From JBBQYD01 sp942493075 (GTDB lineage: Bacteria; Verrucomicrobiota; Verrucomicrobiia; Limisphaerales; UBA8199): a stretch of 64,000 nt of DNA. A program made the translations under genes and the position numbers. The stretch spans positions 2,294,001-2,358,000 of the forward strand of contig OW818681.1 in the NCBI GenBank assembly GCA_942493075.1, written 5' to 3'. Below are positions 1 through 9,100 of the stretch, one piece after another (the first letter of the stretch is position 1; every line of letters starts with the position of its first letter). The notes below the pieces were generated by a model. The model made no database searches. It worked only from the letters and a program-made list of their open reading frames with translations, and had not been told where the DNA came from.

Positions 1-297
1 TCGCACGGGACGACCATTGCCATCAAGGTCCTCTTCAATCTCATCGTGCTTCGCCGTTACCTGCGCGAAGAGCAATGCGTGGTCCCGTTCTTCCTGGATG
101 AGATTCAGGCGCTTGATCCGGCCAACCGCGCAGCGGTGCTATCCACCTCCCGCAAGCTCGGCTTCCTTGCGATCACAGCCTCACCAGAACCGATTACTGA
201 GGTCGAAAGCCTGTATTTCTTGCAGCCCAAGCAGGGGCGTATTGTCCTTCGACAAAAGCATCGGGTGGGGATCAATCTCACCCCGTTGCCCGCATGA
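1..297 (+). CDS. SMC-like ATPase, C-terminal end only (JetC/MukB-like)
   Basis: The window opens inside this gene. The visible 98 residues read as the end of an ABC/SMC-type ATPase head: a helix beginning SHGTTIAIKVLFN, then a Walker B-like segment FFLDEIQALDPANR, then a short tail. The hydrophobic run followed by D-E is the usual Walker B plus catalytic glutamate of SMC, Rad50 and MukB proteins. The next gene starts inside its stop codon (ATGA overlap at 294-297), so the two are translationally coupled. The partner is a Toprim protein of JetD type, so this is probably the SMC subunit (JetC or MksB-like) of a Wadjet-related system, which recognises and cleaves foreign circular DNA. The Walker A, coiled coils and any JetA/JetB genes lie outside the window. 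Assignment to SMC-like is fairly firm, the exact subfamily is inferred. Confidence 0.7.
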   Translation, partial: SHGTTIAIKVLFNLIVLRRYLREEQCVVPFFLDEIQALDPANRAAVLSTSRKLGFLAITASPEPITEVESLYFLQPKQGRIVLRQKHRVGINLTPLPA

Positions 298-1136
298 TTG
301 AGCGGCAGCAAGTTTTGGCCAAGTTGGAGCGCCTTATTAGCGAAGGCAGCCTTCCATGGACTACTTGCAGCCGGGAATTCCTCAAGGCGGTGCGACCGCT
401 AATCGACGCAGGGGTTCTCACCCAAGAGCGATCCGGCGCAGGGAGGCGGTTAACGGCCCACAACCTGCAGGCCTTGATTGAATTCAAGCAGCAGGAGTTT
501 CCTGGCGCGGGTGCTGCCGGTTTAGGAGCGCGTGCCGATGGAGTCGCGCGATTCCGTGATTCAAAATCGGTGCCCGGGGATACACCCGAGATTGTTTCGG
601 TGCGAGCTTGGAACGAAGACTCAATCACCAGCCAGGGCAAGGCGATTGGCGCAGCAGCAGCAACCGCATGTTACGGAGTGTTCTCTTTTGTCCTGAATGA
701 TACCTGCGACTACAAATTGTTGGGGGCATGCGCACTCGTTGAAAACCCGGCGGTATTCCTGAAATTCGAGCTTTTGCTATTACCAATTGATTTGGTGATC
801 TATGGACGTGGCCGGCTCTCGGAGCGTGCGTTGACCTGGATGGAAAGAGCAGGGGAGCGAGCCACATTCCTGCATCTACCCGATTATGATCCTGCCGGCC
901 TGAGCGAATACACCAGGTTACGCCGGGTTCTAGGAAAGCGTGCCCGCCTGCATCTGCCGCCCGATTTGGAAAACCGGTTTGCACGGTTTTCCAATCGCAC
1001 GTTGCTGAATAAACCTAACAATCAGGCTTTTCTGGCAGGCCTTCGATCCTGCCCACTCGCTGAGGTAAAAGCCGTGATTGAGCTTATCCACCGGCATAAT
1101 GCCGGGCTGGAACAGGAAGCTCTGCTGCTGAGCTGA
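294..1136 (+). CDS. Toprim-domain protein, JetD/DUF2220-like (Wadjet nuclease candidate)
   Basis: The protein has 280 residues. The first 65 or so look like a winged helix (REFLKAVRPLIDAGVLTQE, RRLTAHNLQALIEF). The C-terminal half carries the pieces of a Toprim fold: a glutamate in ALVENPAVF (Glu150) and a D-x-D in HLPDYDPAG (Asp197, Asp199), preceded by a hydrophobic strand LLPIDLVIYGRG. This layout matches JetD-type (DUF3322/DUF2220) and Spo11/TopoVI-A-like metal-dependent nucleases, which cut DNA held by an SMC complex. The start codon overlaps the stop of the SMC-like gene by 4 bp. It is shorter than classical JetD proteins (usually nearer 400 residues) and seems to lack most of the N-terminal DUF3322 region. 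It could be a divergent JetD or the nuclease of a related SMC/Toprim defence family. The Toprim call is good, the system call is inferred. Confidence 0.7.
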   Translation: MIERQQVLAKLERLISEGSLPWTTCSREFLKAVRPLIDAGVLTQERSGAGRRLTAHNLQALIEFKQQEFPGAGAAGLGARADGVARFRDSKSVPGDTPEIVSVRAWNEDSITSQGKAIGAAAATACYGVFSFVLNDTCDYKLLGACALVENPAVFLKFELLLLPIDLVIYGRGRLSERALTWMERAGERATFLHLPDYDPAGLSEYTRLRRVLGKRARLHLPPDLENRFARFSNRTLLNKPNNQAFLAGLRSCPLAEVKAVIELIHRHNAGLEQEALLLS

Positions 1137-1152
1137 GCTTCCTGAATCAATA

Positions 1153-3828
1153 TCAACCTTTTAAACGATCCAATGAAGCCTGGATCTGGTCGCGCTTGGC
1201 TTTCCAATCAGCCAACCGCTTCTGATGTTCCGCAAGCACGTTGGGCGGCGCTTTCTGTGTGAAGCTCGGGTTGCTCAAACGCTCTTCCGCTTTCACAATT
1301 TCCGCCTGCACCTTCTCCAATTCCTTGCTCAAGCGAACCTTTTCCGCTGCTGCGTCCACCAGTCCTTCCAACGGCAGATACAACTCACCAATCGGCGAGT
1401 GGACAACAGGCGTTCCCTTTTCGGGTTGATAAGCCGGATGAAGCTCAAGCGATTCCGCATTAAGCAGGAGCTTGATTACCTCTGCCTCTTGCGGCGACAC
1501 GATGCCGGACGGCTTTAAAATGTACTTAACCTTCTTCGCAGCCGGGATGTTGCCCTCTCTCCGGAGATTGCGTCCCTGCGAAACGAGTTCGTAACGGGCA
1601 TCGACAGCCTCGGCAGCCGATTTCTCCAAACCATAGTGGAAGATGAAGTCTTCATCCAAGGCTTTGGGCCAGGGAGCGAACATGATCGTCTTCCCACCCT
1701 GATCCTCTGGCATGTCCTGGCTGTAACCCATGCCGTGCCAAAGTTCTTCCGTAATAAACGGCAGAAACGGATGGAACAACCGAATTGCGTGCGACAGAAT
1801 AAAGTCAATCACCGCTACCGTGTTCTCTTTCTGAGCGGTATCAGAGCCGTGCAGAATGGCTTTGCTGGCTTCCACATACCAGTCGCAGTATTCGTTCCAG
1901 AAAAAGCGATACAGTGTTTGGCTCGCTTCGTTGAACCGGTAATCCGTAAACGCCTGCGTGATTTCGCAAATGGCCTTATCAAGCTTGAGCAAAATCCATT
2001 TGTCGTCGTTGGTGAGCCTCTTGGGATCGATCTCGGCTTGCACCTCACCGCCCTGCATCTGGCGGAAACGGCACGCATTCCAGAGCTTGTTGCAGAAGTT
2101 GCGTCCCAGTTCCACGTCCTTCTCATCAAAGAGCACATCCTGGCCAAGCGGAGCGCTACGCATCGTTCCGAATCGGAGAGCATCGGCCCCATACTTTGCG
2201 ATGAGTTCCAGCGGGTCGGGCGAGTTGCCAAGGCTCTTGCTCATCTTACGGCCCTGCTTATCGCGGATGATCCCTGTGAAATAGACATTCCGGAAGGGCA
2301 GGTCGCCCATATACTCGTAGCCAGCCATGATCATGCGGGCCACCCAGAAAAAGATAATGTCCGGTCCTGTAACCAGATCGACGGTGGGATAAAACTTCTT
2401 CAGAGTCGCATCCGGTTCAGGCCAGCCCATGGTGGCAAAAGGCCACAGCCATGAGCTGAACCAGGTATCGAGCACATCTGTGTCCTGAGTCCACTCGGCA
2501 CCAGGCGATTCGATTTGGCAGCGGACTTCGGCAGCGCCTGCGGGATTCTGTTTGTACCACACCGGGATTCGATGCCCCCACCAGAGTTGACGGCTGATGC
2601 ACCAATCGCGCAGGTTTCCCATCCAATGCGCGTAGGTTTTGCTCCAACGCTCCGGGTGGAAGGTAATCTTGCCCGTTTCAACCGCCTCCGTTGAAGGACC
2701 CACGGAAGGATATTTGAGGAACCATTGTTCACTCAGGTAAGGCTCGATGGGCACACCACTCCGCTGGCTGTAGCCAACATTGTGCACATAGTCTTCCGTC
2801 TTGAGCAGCAGGCCTTCGGCCTCAAGCTTCTCAATGACCATTTTGCGCGCCTCGGCACGATCGAATCCCGCGAAGTCATTGCCTGCCTCAGCCGTCATCG
2901 CCCCATCTGCTCCGATGACCACGGTGATCGGCAACGCATGACGCTGCGCCATCTGATAATCATTCGGATCGTGGGCTGGTGTAACCTTCACGCAGCCAGT
3001 ACCAAACTTGGGATCGACAAACGAATCAGCGATGATCGGAATCTGCTTGTTTTTCAGAGGCAGGAGGCATTTCCGTCCGACAATGCTCGTGTAACGCGGA
3101 TCTTCGGGATTCACCGCGACTGCTTCGTCCCCCAGCATGGTTTCAGGGCGTGTGGTCGCTACCACCAGAAACTCGGTTGCGCTTGGTTTGCCGTCCGAAT
3201 CCACCAGGGGATACTTGATGTGCCAGAGGTGACCTTTCTTTTCGGTCATCTCCACTTCCTCATCTGAAAGAGCAGTGCGGGCGGCAGGGTCCCAATTCAC
3301 CATCCGTTTCCCACGATAGATTAGGCCTTTGTCATAGAGATCCACGAAGACCTTTTGGACGCACTTGGAATAAGCAGGGTCCATGGTGAACCTCTCGCGG
3401 GACCAATCGCAGGAGCATCCCAGCTTTTTGAGCTGCTGGATGATGATGCCGCCATGCTTTTCCTTCCAGGCCCACACATGCTCCAGGAACTTCTCGCGTC
3501 CGAGGTCATCCCGATGCTTTATGACTCCCTGTTTGCGGAGCGTCTTTTCCACGACTGCCTGGGTGGCGATGCCGGCATGATCAGTGCCTGGCAGCCAAAG
3601 GACTTCCTTGCCCTGCATACGGGCTTTGCGCGAAAGCAGATCCTGAATCGTGTTGTTCAGCACATGTCCCATGTGCAGCATGCCGGTAACGTTCGGCGGA
3701 GGAATCACGATCGAGTAAGCTGGTTTTGAAGATTTCACGTTGGCTACAAAACACTTTTCTTTGAGCCAGAAATCATACCATTTTTCTTCCACCGCTTGCG
3801 GTTCGTATGCTTTGGGTATTTCTGCCAT
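1153..3828 (-). CDS. valS: Valine--tRNA ligase
   Basis: An 891-residue class Ia aminoacyl-tRNA synthetase that charges tRNA-Val with valine in the cytoplasm. The HIGH-type signature is HMGH at residues 52-55 in PPPNVTGMLHMGH, and the KMSKS loop GRKMSKSLGN lies near residues 526-535. Between them sits the CP1 editing domain (about 220-350), with TTRPETMLGD and the GTGCVKVTPAHDPNDY motif used for hydrolysis of Thr-tRNA-Val. WWGHRIPVWY and the tryptophan-rich DTWFSSWLWPF segment are typical of ValRS. The anticodon-binding helical domain follows (about 610-770), and the last 70 residues form the ValRS C-terminal coiled coil. Length is normal. It lies 66 bp downstream of cimA on the same strand, so the two branched-chain amino acid genes may be co-transcribed. 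Confidence 0.98.
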   Translation of the reverse strand: MAEIPKAYEPQAVEEKWYDFWLKEKCFVANVKSSKPAYSIVIPPPNVTGMLHMGHVLNNTIQDLLSRKARMQGKEVLWLPGTDHAGIATQAVVEKTLRKQGVIKHRDDLGREKFLEHVWAWKEKHGGIIIQQLKKLGCSCDWSRERFTMDPAYSKCVQKVFVDLYDKGLIYRGKRMVNWDPAARTALSDEEVEMTEKKGHLWHIKYPLVDSDGKPSATEFLVVATTRPETMLGDEAVAVNPEDPRYTSIVGRKCLLPLKNKQIPIIADSFVDPKFGTGCVKVTPAHDPNDYQMAQRHALPITVVIGADGAMTAEAGNDFAGFDRAEARKMVIEKLEAEGLLLKTEDYVHNVGYSQRSGVPIEPYLSEQWFLKYPSVGPSTEAVETGKITFHPERWSKTYAHWMGNLRDWCISRQLWWGHRIPVWYKQNPAGAAEVRCQIESPGAEWTQDTDVLDTWFSSWLWPFATMGWPEPDATLKKFYPTVDLVTGPDIIFFWVARMIMAGYEYMGDLPFRNVYFTGIIRDKQGRKMSKSLGNSPDPLELIAKYGADALRFGTMRSAPLGQDVLFDEKDVELGRNFCNKLWNACRFRQMQGGEVQAEIDPKRLTNDDKWILLKLDKAICEITQAFTDYRFNEASQTLYRFFWNEYCDWYVEASKAILHGSDTAQKENTVAVIDFILSHAIRLFHPFLPFITEELWHGMGYSQDMPEDQGGKTIMFAPWPKALDEDFIFHYGLEKSAAEAVDARYELVSQGRNLRREGNIPAAKKVKYILKPSGIVSPQEAEVIKLLLNAESLELHPAYQPEKGTPVVHSPIGELYLPLEGLVDAAAEKVRLSKELEKVQAEIVKAEERLSNPSFTQKAPPNVLAEHQKRLADWKAKRDQIQASLDRLKG

Positions 3829-3845
3829 AGGATAAAATTCGTTTA

Positions 3846-3879
3846 GGGACTGGGGGCCGGTCTCGAAAGGCCAGTTCCC
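3846..3879. other. Hairpin between cimA and valS
   Basis: The short spacer between the cimA stop and the valS start contains an imperfect stem, GGGACTGG at 3846-3853 against CCAGTTCCC at 3871-3879. On the minus strand the T-run precedes the stem rather than follows it, so it is not a normal terminator for cimA. It could be a processing or attenuation element in the valS leader. No T-box consensus was recognised. Confidence 0.3.
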
Positions 3880-3894
3880 AAAAAACTGCGTCGG

Positions 3895-5454
3895 TTACTT
3901 CTTAATTAATCGATACTCCAGGGAGTCGGACAATGCTTGCAAGCTCGCCTCAATGATATTGTCATGCACTCCCACTGTGCCCCACTCCTGTTTGCCATCC
4001 GTTGACTGAATGAGCACACGTGTCCGGGCGCCAGTTCCTGCAACCGAGTTGAGAATGCGGACCTTGTAATCAGCGAGCGCCACTTTGCGCAACTGTGGAA
4101 AGAACTTCACCAATGCCGCGCGCAGCGCCTGGTCCAGGGCGTTCACTGGTCCGTCGCCTTCAGCAATCGTGTGTTCGATCACGCCATCCACGCAGACCTT
4201 TACACTCGCCTGGCAAACGAAGATCGTTTTCTCGCGGCGGATGGAAACATGGTATCCCTCGATTTTGAAAGGCGGTTCCTGATGCTGCATCACTTTGCGC
4301 ATCATCAAAGCCAGCGAAGCCTCCGCCGCCTCAAACTCGTAGCCCTCGTGTTCCAGCGCCTTGATTCGGTTGAGGATCTCCTTCAACTCAGGCGTTTCAT
4401 TGCCCACCTTAATGCCCAGTTCCTGGGCTTTCATGAGGATGTTGCTGCGGCCTGCGAGATCACTGATCAACACGCGGCGTGTGTTTCCGACCGTTGCCGG
4501 GTCGATATGCTCGTAGGTCGATACCAATTTCTGGACGGCGTTGACGTGTGTGCCGCCCTTATGGGCGAATGCGGCTTCGCCTACCCACGGCTGCCGGGGG
4601 TCATGACGGATGTTGGCGATCTCATCGACGTACTGGGAGAGTTCCCGCAACTTGGGCAGTGACGCAAGCGGCAAGCAACGCTTGTTCATTTTCAGCGCGA
4701 TCACAGGGATCACACTGGTCAGATTGCAGTTACCGGTTCGCTCGCCGTAACCATTGATGGTGCCCTGAATATGCGTGGCACCGGCCTCCACCGCAGCGAT
4801 CGCGTTACCCAGACCCATCCCAATGTCGTTATGAGTGTGAATGCCGATCCGTGTGGTAAGCCGCTTGCGAGCTTCGGCCGTGATTCTCTGAATCTCCGAA
4901 GGCAAAGTGCCTCCATTGGTGTCACAGAGCACGATCAGGTCAGCGCCTGCCCTCTCTGCGGCCATCCAGCTCGCCAACGCATACTCGGGATCGGACTTAT
5001 AACCATCAAAACCGTGCTCGGCATCGTAGATCGCCATCCGGCCATGGTCTTTCAAATACTTGATGGTATCGCCGATCATCCCGAGGTTCTCATCGGGGGT
5101 GGCACGAAGAACTTCCTTCACATGCAGCAGCCACGTTTTTCCATAAACCGTGACAACCGGAGTTTCGGATTCCAAGAGAAGACGCACTTGGTCATCATCT
5201 TCGACAGCCACGCCTTTGCGTCGGGTGGATCCGAACGCTGCCAGACGGGCGCGTTTGAATTTGCGCCGGCGTGCTTCGGCGAAGAACTCAATATCTTTGG
5301 GGTTCGAGCCAGGCCAGCCGCCTTCAATATAATGAATCCCGAAAGCATCGAGCTTCTCCGCGATGCGCAACTTGTCCATCACGGAAAAATTGATCCCTTC
5401 ACCCTGGCTGCCGTCGCGCAGGGTCGTATCGTATATTTCGACTTCGGGTTTCAT
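3895..5454 (-). CDS. cimA: Citramalate synthase (2-isopropylmalate synthase family)
   Basis: A 519-residue HMGL-like acyl transferase that condenses pyruvate with acetyl-CoA to citramalate, the entry to threonine-independent isoleucine synthesis. The TIM barrel opens with VEIYDTTLRDGSQGEG (catalytic Arg and metal-binding Asp of the family), continues with YIEGGWPGSNPKD, typical of CimA rather than LeuA, and carries the metal motif GIHTHNDIGMGLGN and the NGYGERTGNCNL loop. The C-terminal 130 residues form the LeuA dimer/regulatory domain (about 390-519), where isoleucine feedback acts in characterised enzymes. The ATG at 5454 is preferred over an upstream TTG at 5478 because AAGG lies just before it and the protein then starts MKPEVEIYD. 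It lies just upstream of valS on the same strand. Confidence 0.93.
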   Translation of the reverse strand: MKPEVEIYDTTLRDGSQGEGINFSVMDKLRIAEKLDAFGIHYIEGGWPGSNPKDIEFFAEARRRKFKRARLAAFGSTRRKGVAVEDDDQVRLLLESETPVVTVYGKTWLLHVKEVLRATPDENLGMIGDTIKYLKDHGRMAIYDAEHGFDGYKSDPEYALASWMAAERAGADLIVLCDTNGGTLPSEIQRITAEARKRLTTRIGIHTHNDIGMGLGNAIAAVEAGATHIQGTINGYGERTGNCNLTSVIPVIALKMNKRCLPLASLPKLRELSQYVDEIANIRHDPRQPWVGEAAFAHKGGTHVNAVQKLVSTYEHIDPATVGNTRRVLISDLAGRSNILMKAQELGIKVGNETPELKEILNRIKALEHEGYEFEAAEASLALMMRKVMQHQEPPFKIEGYHVSIRREKTIFVCQASVKVCVDGVIEHTIAEGDGPVNALDQALRAALVKFFPQLRKVALADYKVRILNSVAGTGARTRVLIQSTDGKQEWGTVGVHDNIIEASLQALSDSLEYRLIKK

Positions 5455-6170
5455 TGTTTGCCTTGAACGAAAGCGCAATATGTACGAGAAAATTGGGCTG
5501 CATGCAAAGCTGAATTCCCCAGGCGCTCACTGTCCTCACTGTCAGCCCCCACCATGATGATTGCGTCGTGGCCCTTGTGATAGAGCAAGCCTGAAGAGGA
5601 TTGGGCGTCAGGATGCAGTTGCTCTGGTTCCCCTGACTGCCAGTTTGCAGCATGGTTTCGGTTCTTGCAGGTGTCCGCAGCAAAGCCTCATCGCGAATCC
5701 TTAGAACATCCGAGAATTGTTGGAGGGGGAAACCCACGGTCAGGGCCATTTAGCTATGGCACGTGCAACTTGATTCAAATTGGTAATACGCCATTTGGCT
5801 CCATCGCCGACCAGAGATGCTTGACGTTGAAGCGCCGCCGCAACCCTCGGACTGCGACGGGCCTCGCGAAGCGCGGTCATGCGGCTTTGCGCTTCCTGTC
5901 TCTTCATCTGCTTGAACGACACCGCTTTCACTTGGGAATTACATACCGCACCAAAGTGCTCAAAGCAAGGGCGCTGCGGACTATCGGACTATCTGACTAT
6001 CACACTATCCCGATCTGCCCTCACCAGTTCGTTGATGCTTTTCCGGTTTCAGGTGACAAATGCGCACTGATGAATAGAAGCCGATGGACCGGTCAGGGCG
6101 GAGCGTCGCGTGGTCCCGATGAGCCGCTGCTGATGACACGTGCTTTGAGAACAGAAAACAAACGACAACT
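5455..6170. other. Intergenic region upstream of the giant repeat gene
   Basis: About 700 bp lie between the divergent cimA and the repeat-protein gene. Short open frames exist on both strands, but none has family features, a ribosome site or convincing codon use, so no gene is called. The promoters of both flanking genes should lie here. The only distinctive structure is a tandem 8-bp repeat at 5978-6009, listed separately. Confidence 0.5.
5978..6009. repeat. Four tandem 8-bp units ending ACTATC
   Basis: Four head-to-tail octamers (GGACTATC, GGACTATC, TGACTATC, ACACTATC) run without gaps. The first two are identical and all share ACTATC. They sit about 160 bp upstream of the giant repeat-protein gene. 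Regularly phased short repeats can be regulator binding sites or simple slippage products. The sequence alone does not decide. Confidence 0.7.
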
Positions 6171-9100
6171 ATGAACCAATCCCCCCACTCCCAGCCACGT
6201 TGGCTGTCCATTCTCAAGCTGCTAAAGAGCAGCAGGTTACGCAGTTATAGTTTATTGGCGGCGGCAACTCCGCTCGCAGCCCTTAACGCTTACGCGGCCA
6301 GCAGTAGTTGGAATACGGATGCAGCCGGCAACTGGAGCGATGCGACCAAGTGGAGTGACACCATCCCCACCGTTGCCGGGGATACGGCCAATCTGACGTT
6401 CAACATTTCGGCGGCCCGCACCGTCACGATTGATACTACGCCGCGGACCTTGGGGATTTTGAACCTGGGCGACCCAACCTCGGGCTATTTTGTCTTTACG
6501 CTGGCGGCCAACGGGGGGGCGAATCTGACGTTTGATAACAACGGCAGTGGCGCTTTGGTTGAAAAACTGACGGCAGAGAATACGGCGTTGGATCTGATCT
6601 CCACGCCCATCGTGCTGGCGGACAACCTCACGATTAATTCTGCGGTGCCCAGCGCGGGCAACGGCGTTAACTCCATTCAGATCAGTGGTGTGATCAGCGA
6701 AAGCGGCGTGCGCACCCTCACCAAGAATGGGCCGGGTCGGATTTACCTTAACGGTGCGAACACCTTTAGTGGCGGCACGGTCCTGAATGCCGGCGAAATC
6801 CAGTTCAACAATGTCCTGGCTTTCGGCCCCGGAAGGTTGACGGTCAACGGCGGGTCGCTGGCCGCGCGCACTGCCAACCGCACCCTAACCAATTCGATGA
6901 CGGTTGGCGGCGATTTCACCTTCAACAGTGCCACGGCCGGAGGCAACAGCCTTACCCTGACAGGTGATGTGGACTTGGGTAATGCGACGCGCACGATCAC
7001 GGTCGCCAGCACGGCGAATCCCAGCGCGTACATGTCGGGGACCATCTCCGGCGGCAATCCTGCCGTGGGCCTTATCAAAGCTGGCCCCTCGACCTTCAAT
7101 ATCTCCGGTGCGAACACCTTCAGTGGCGATACCCGGATCGTCGCCGGCGGTTTGCAACTGAGCCCGAGCCCGGGCGCTCCGACCGGCACCAGCCTGGCGC
7201 TGCAGAACAGCACCGTGGACCTGGATGCAGCCGACGCAGGCACCTTGAGTTTTCGCGGCAGCGTAGGGACCGTGGCGGCGACCTTGGGAGGACTAAAAGG
7301 CTCGCGCAATCAGACCTTGCTAAACAGCTCAAGTGTAGCTGTGACCCTGACCGTGGGTAACAATGGCCAAAGCACGACCTACTCCGGGGCTCTGAGCGGC
7401 GCTGGAGGCAGTCTGACCAAAATCGGCGCCGGGACGTTGATTCTTTCGGGCGCGAATACCTACGATGGTCCTACCACGATAACCGATGGTTCTTTACAAT
7501 TGGGCGATGGCGCGGCCGGTGGTTCGCTTCATGCCGTGGGCAACATTCAGAATGACGGCAACCTGACGGTTAACCGGAACAATGTGGCCGTGCAGGGCGT
7601 GGATTTCGGTGGGGGCTACATCACCGGTACCGGCTCGTTCACTCAAGCTGGCTCTGGCACAACCATTTTGAATTTGGCGAACAGCTACGGCGGGACGACA
7701 ACCGTCAACGCCGGCAAGTTGGTCGTCGATTCGCAACAAACCAGCGCGGGTGCCGTTAGCGTCGCTGATGGCGCCAGCCTTGGCATTACCGTGACCGCTA
7801 CGGCACAGTGGCAGCCCACGGCTCTGACCTTGGGGACCACCACTGGATGCTCGTTGGAATTTGGCAATGTGGCCAACTCGGGCACGACAACAGCCCCGCT
7901 TAACCCCGGCTCTGTGACTCGGAATGGAACCGTAACGGTTGACGTCAAGAGCATCAGCGGCGTCATCGCTGTTGGAGGCTCCGGATACCCGCTTCTGGGC
8001 AATGTGGCCGGTCCTGTCGCTGGTTATACCTTGGGCACGCAGCCGCCAGGAGTGGTTGGACACCTGGCAATTTCGGGAACCACCCTGGCTTTCGTGGTTG
8101 ACGCCGTTTCTGACATCTGGAACGCCGCCACTCCTGGAGGCAACTGGGATGTTCTCAGCACGGCCACTTGGTCGGGCAACGCCGCCAACAATTCCCCGGT
8201 GAACACGTTCCAGAATGGCGATAGTGTGCTGTTCAACGATAACGTATCTGGTCCGCAGACTGTCACGGTCACGTCGCCGGTTACGCCAGGCCAGGTAAAC
8301 GTGGATAACACGGCCACCGAATACAGCATCGTCTCCAGCGGCGCGAATGTTATCGGCGGGACTATCGGTCTTGCCAAATCGGGCAATGGCACCCTCACGC
8401 TTTCCGGTCCGAACACTTACAGCGGCGGCACCACCCTGAGTGCCGGGCAATTGAATCTGAACGACGGCGGGACGAGCAGCGCTAATTCCCCGATCGGCAC
8501 CGGCTCTCTGACCATCGTTGGTGGCAGCCTGGGGAACACCGGCTCCGGCGATGTCACTTTACTCTCCAACAATCCGCAAAACTGGAACGGCAACTTCGGT
8601 TATGCCGGCACAGGTTACAACCTCAATCTCGGCACAGGGGCTGTCATGCCCAATGGCAGCAGGCAGATTAACGTCAGCGCCAACACCCTAACCGTGGGTG
8701 GCGTGATTGCCGGCGGAGATATCTCGCTGACCAAGACGGGTGACGGTGCTCTGGCGCTTTCCGGCGCCAACACCTTTAGCGGCGGCATGATTCTCGCCGG
8801 GGGGCAACTATTCCTTAATAATGGAGGCTCCAGCAGCGAGAACTCCGCGATCGGCGTGGGAACCCTGACCATTGGGGCGGAAACGACAATCGACAATACG
8901 AGCGGCAGTGACATGACATTGTTGCCGAACAATCCACAGGTTTGGAACGGCAACTTCACCTATGCCGGTGCTACCCATAGTTTGAATCTTGGGCTGGGCA
9001 ATGTGAGCCTGCCCGCAAGCCGGACGGTGACAGTCAACGGGAATACTCTCACAGTTGGTGGCGTGATCAGCGGGGCAGGCGGGCTTACCAAAGCCGGGTC

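Noticed and set aside
1636..2454. A 272-codon frame antisense to valS
   Set aside because: The valS product is intact and conserved. The opposite frame has no recognisable motif.
5665..6174. A 169-codon frame before the giant repeat gene
   Set aside because: No family features, and it runs through the tandem octamers and likely promoter region.
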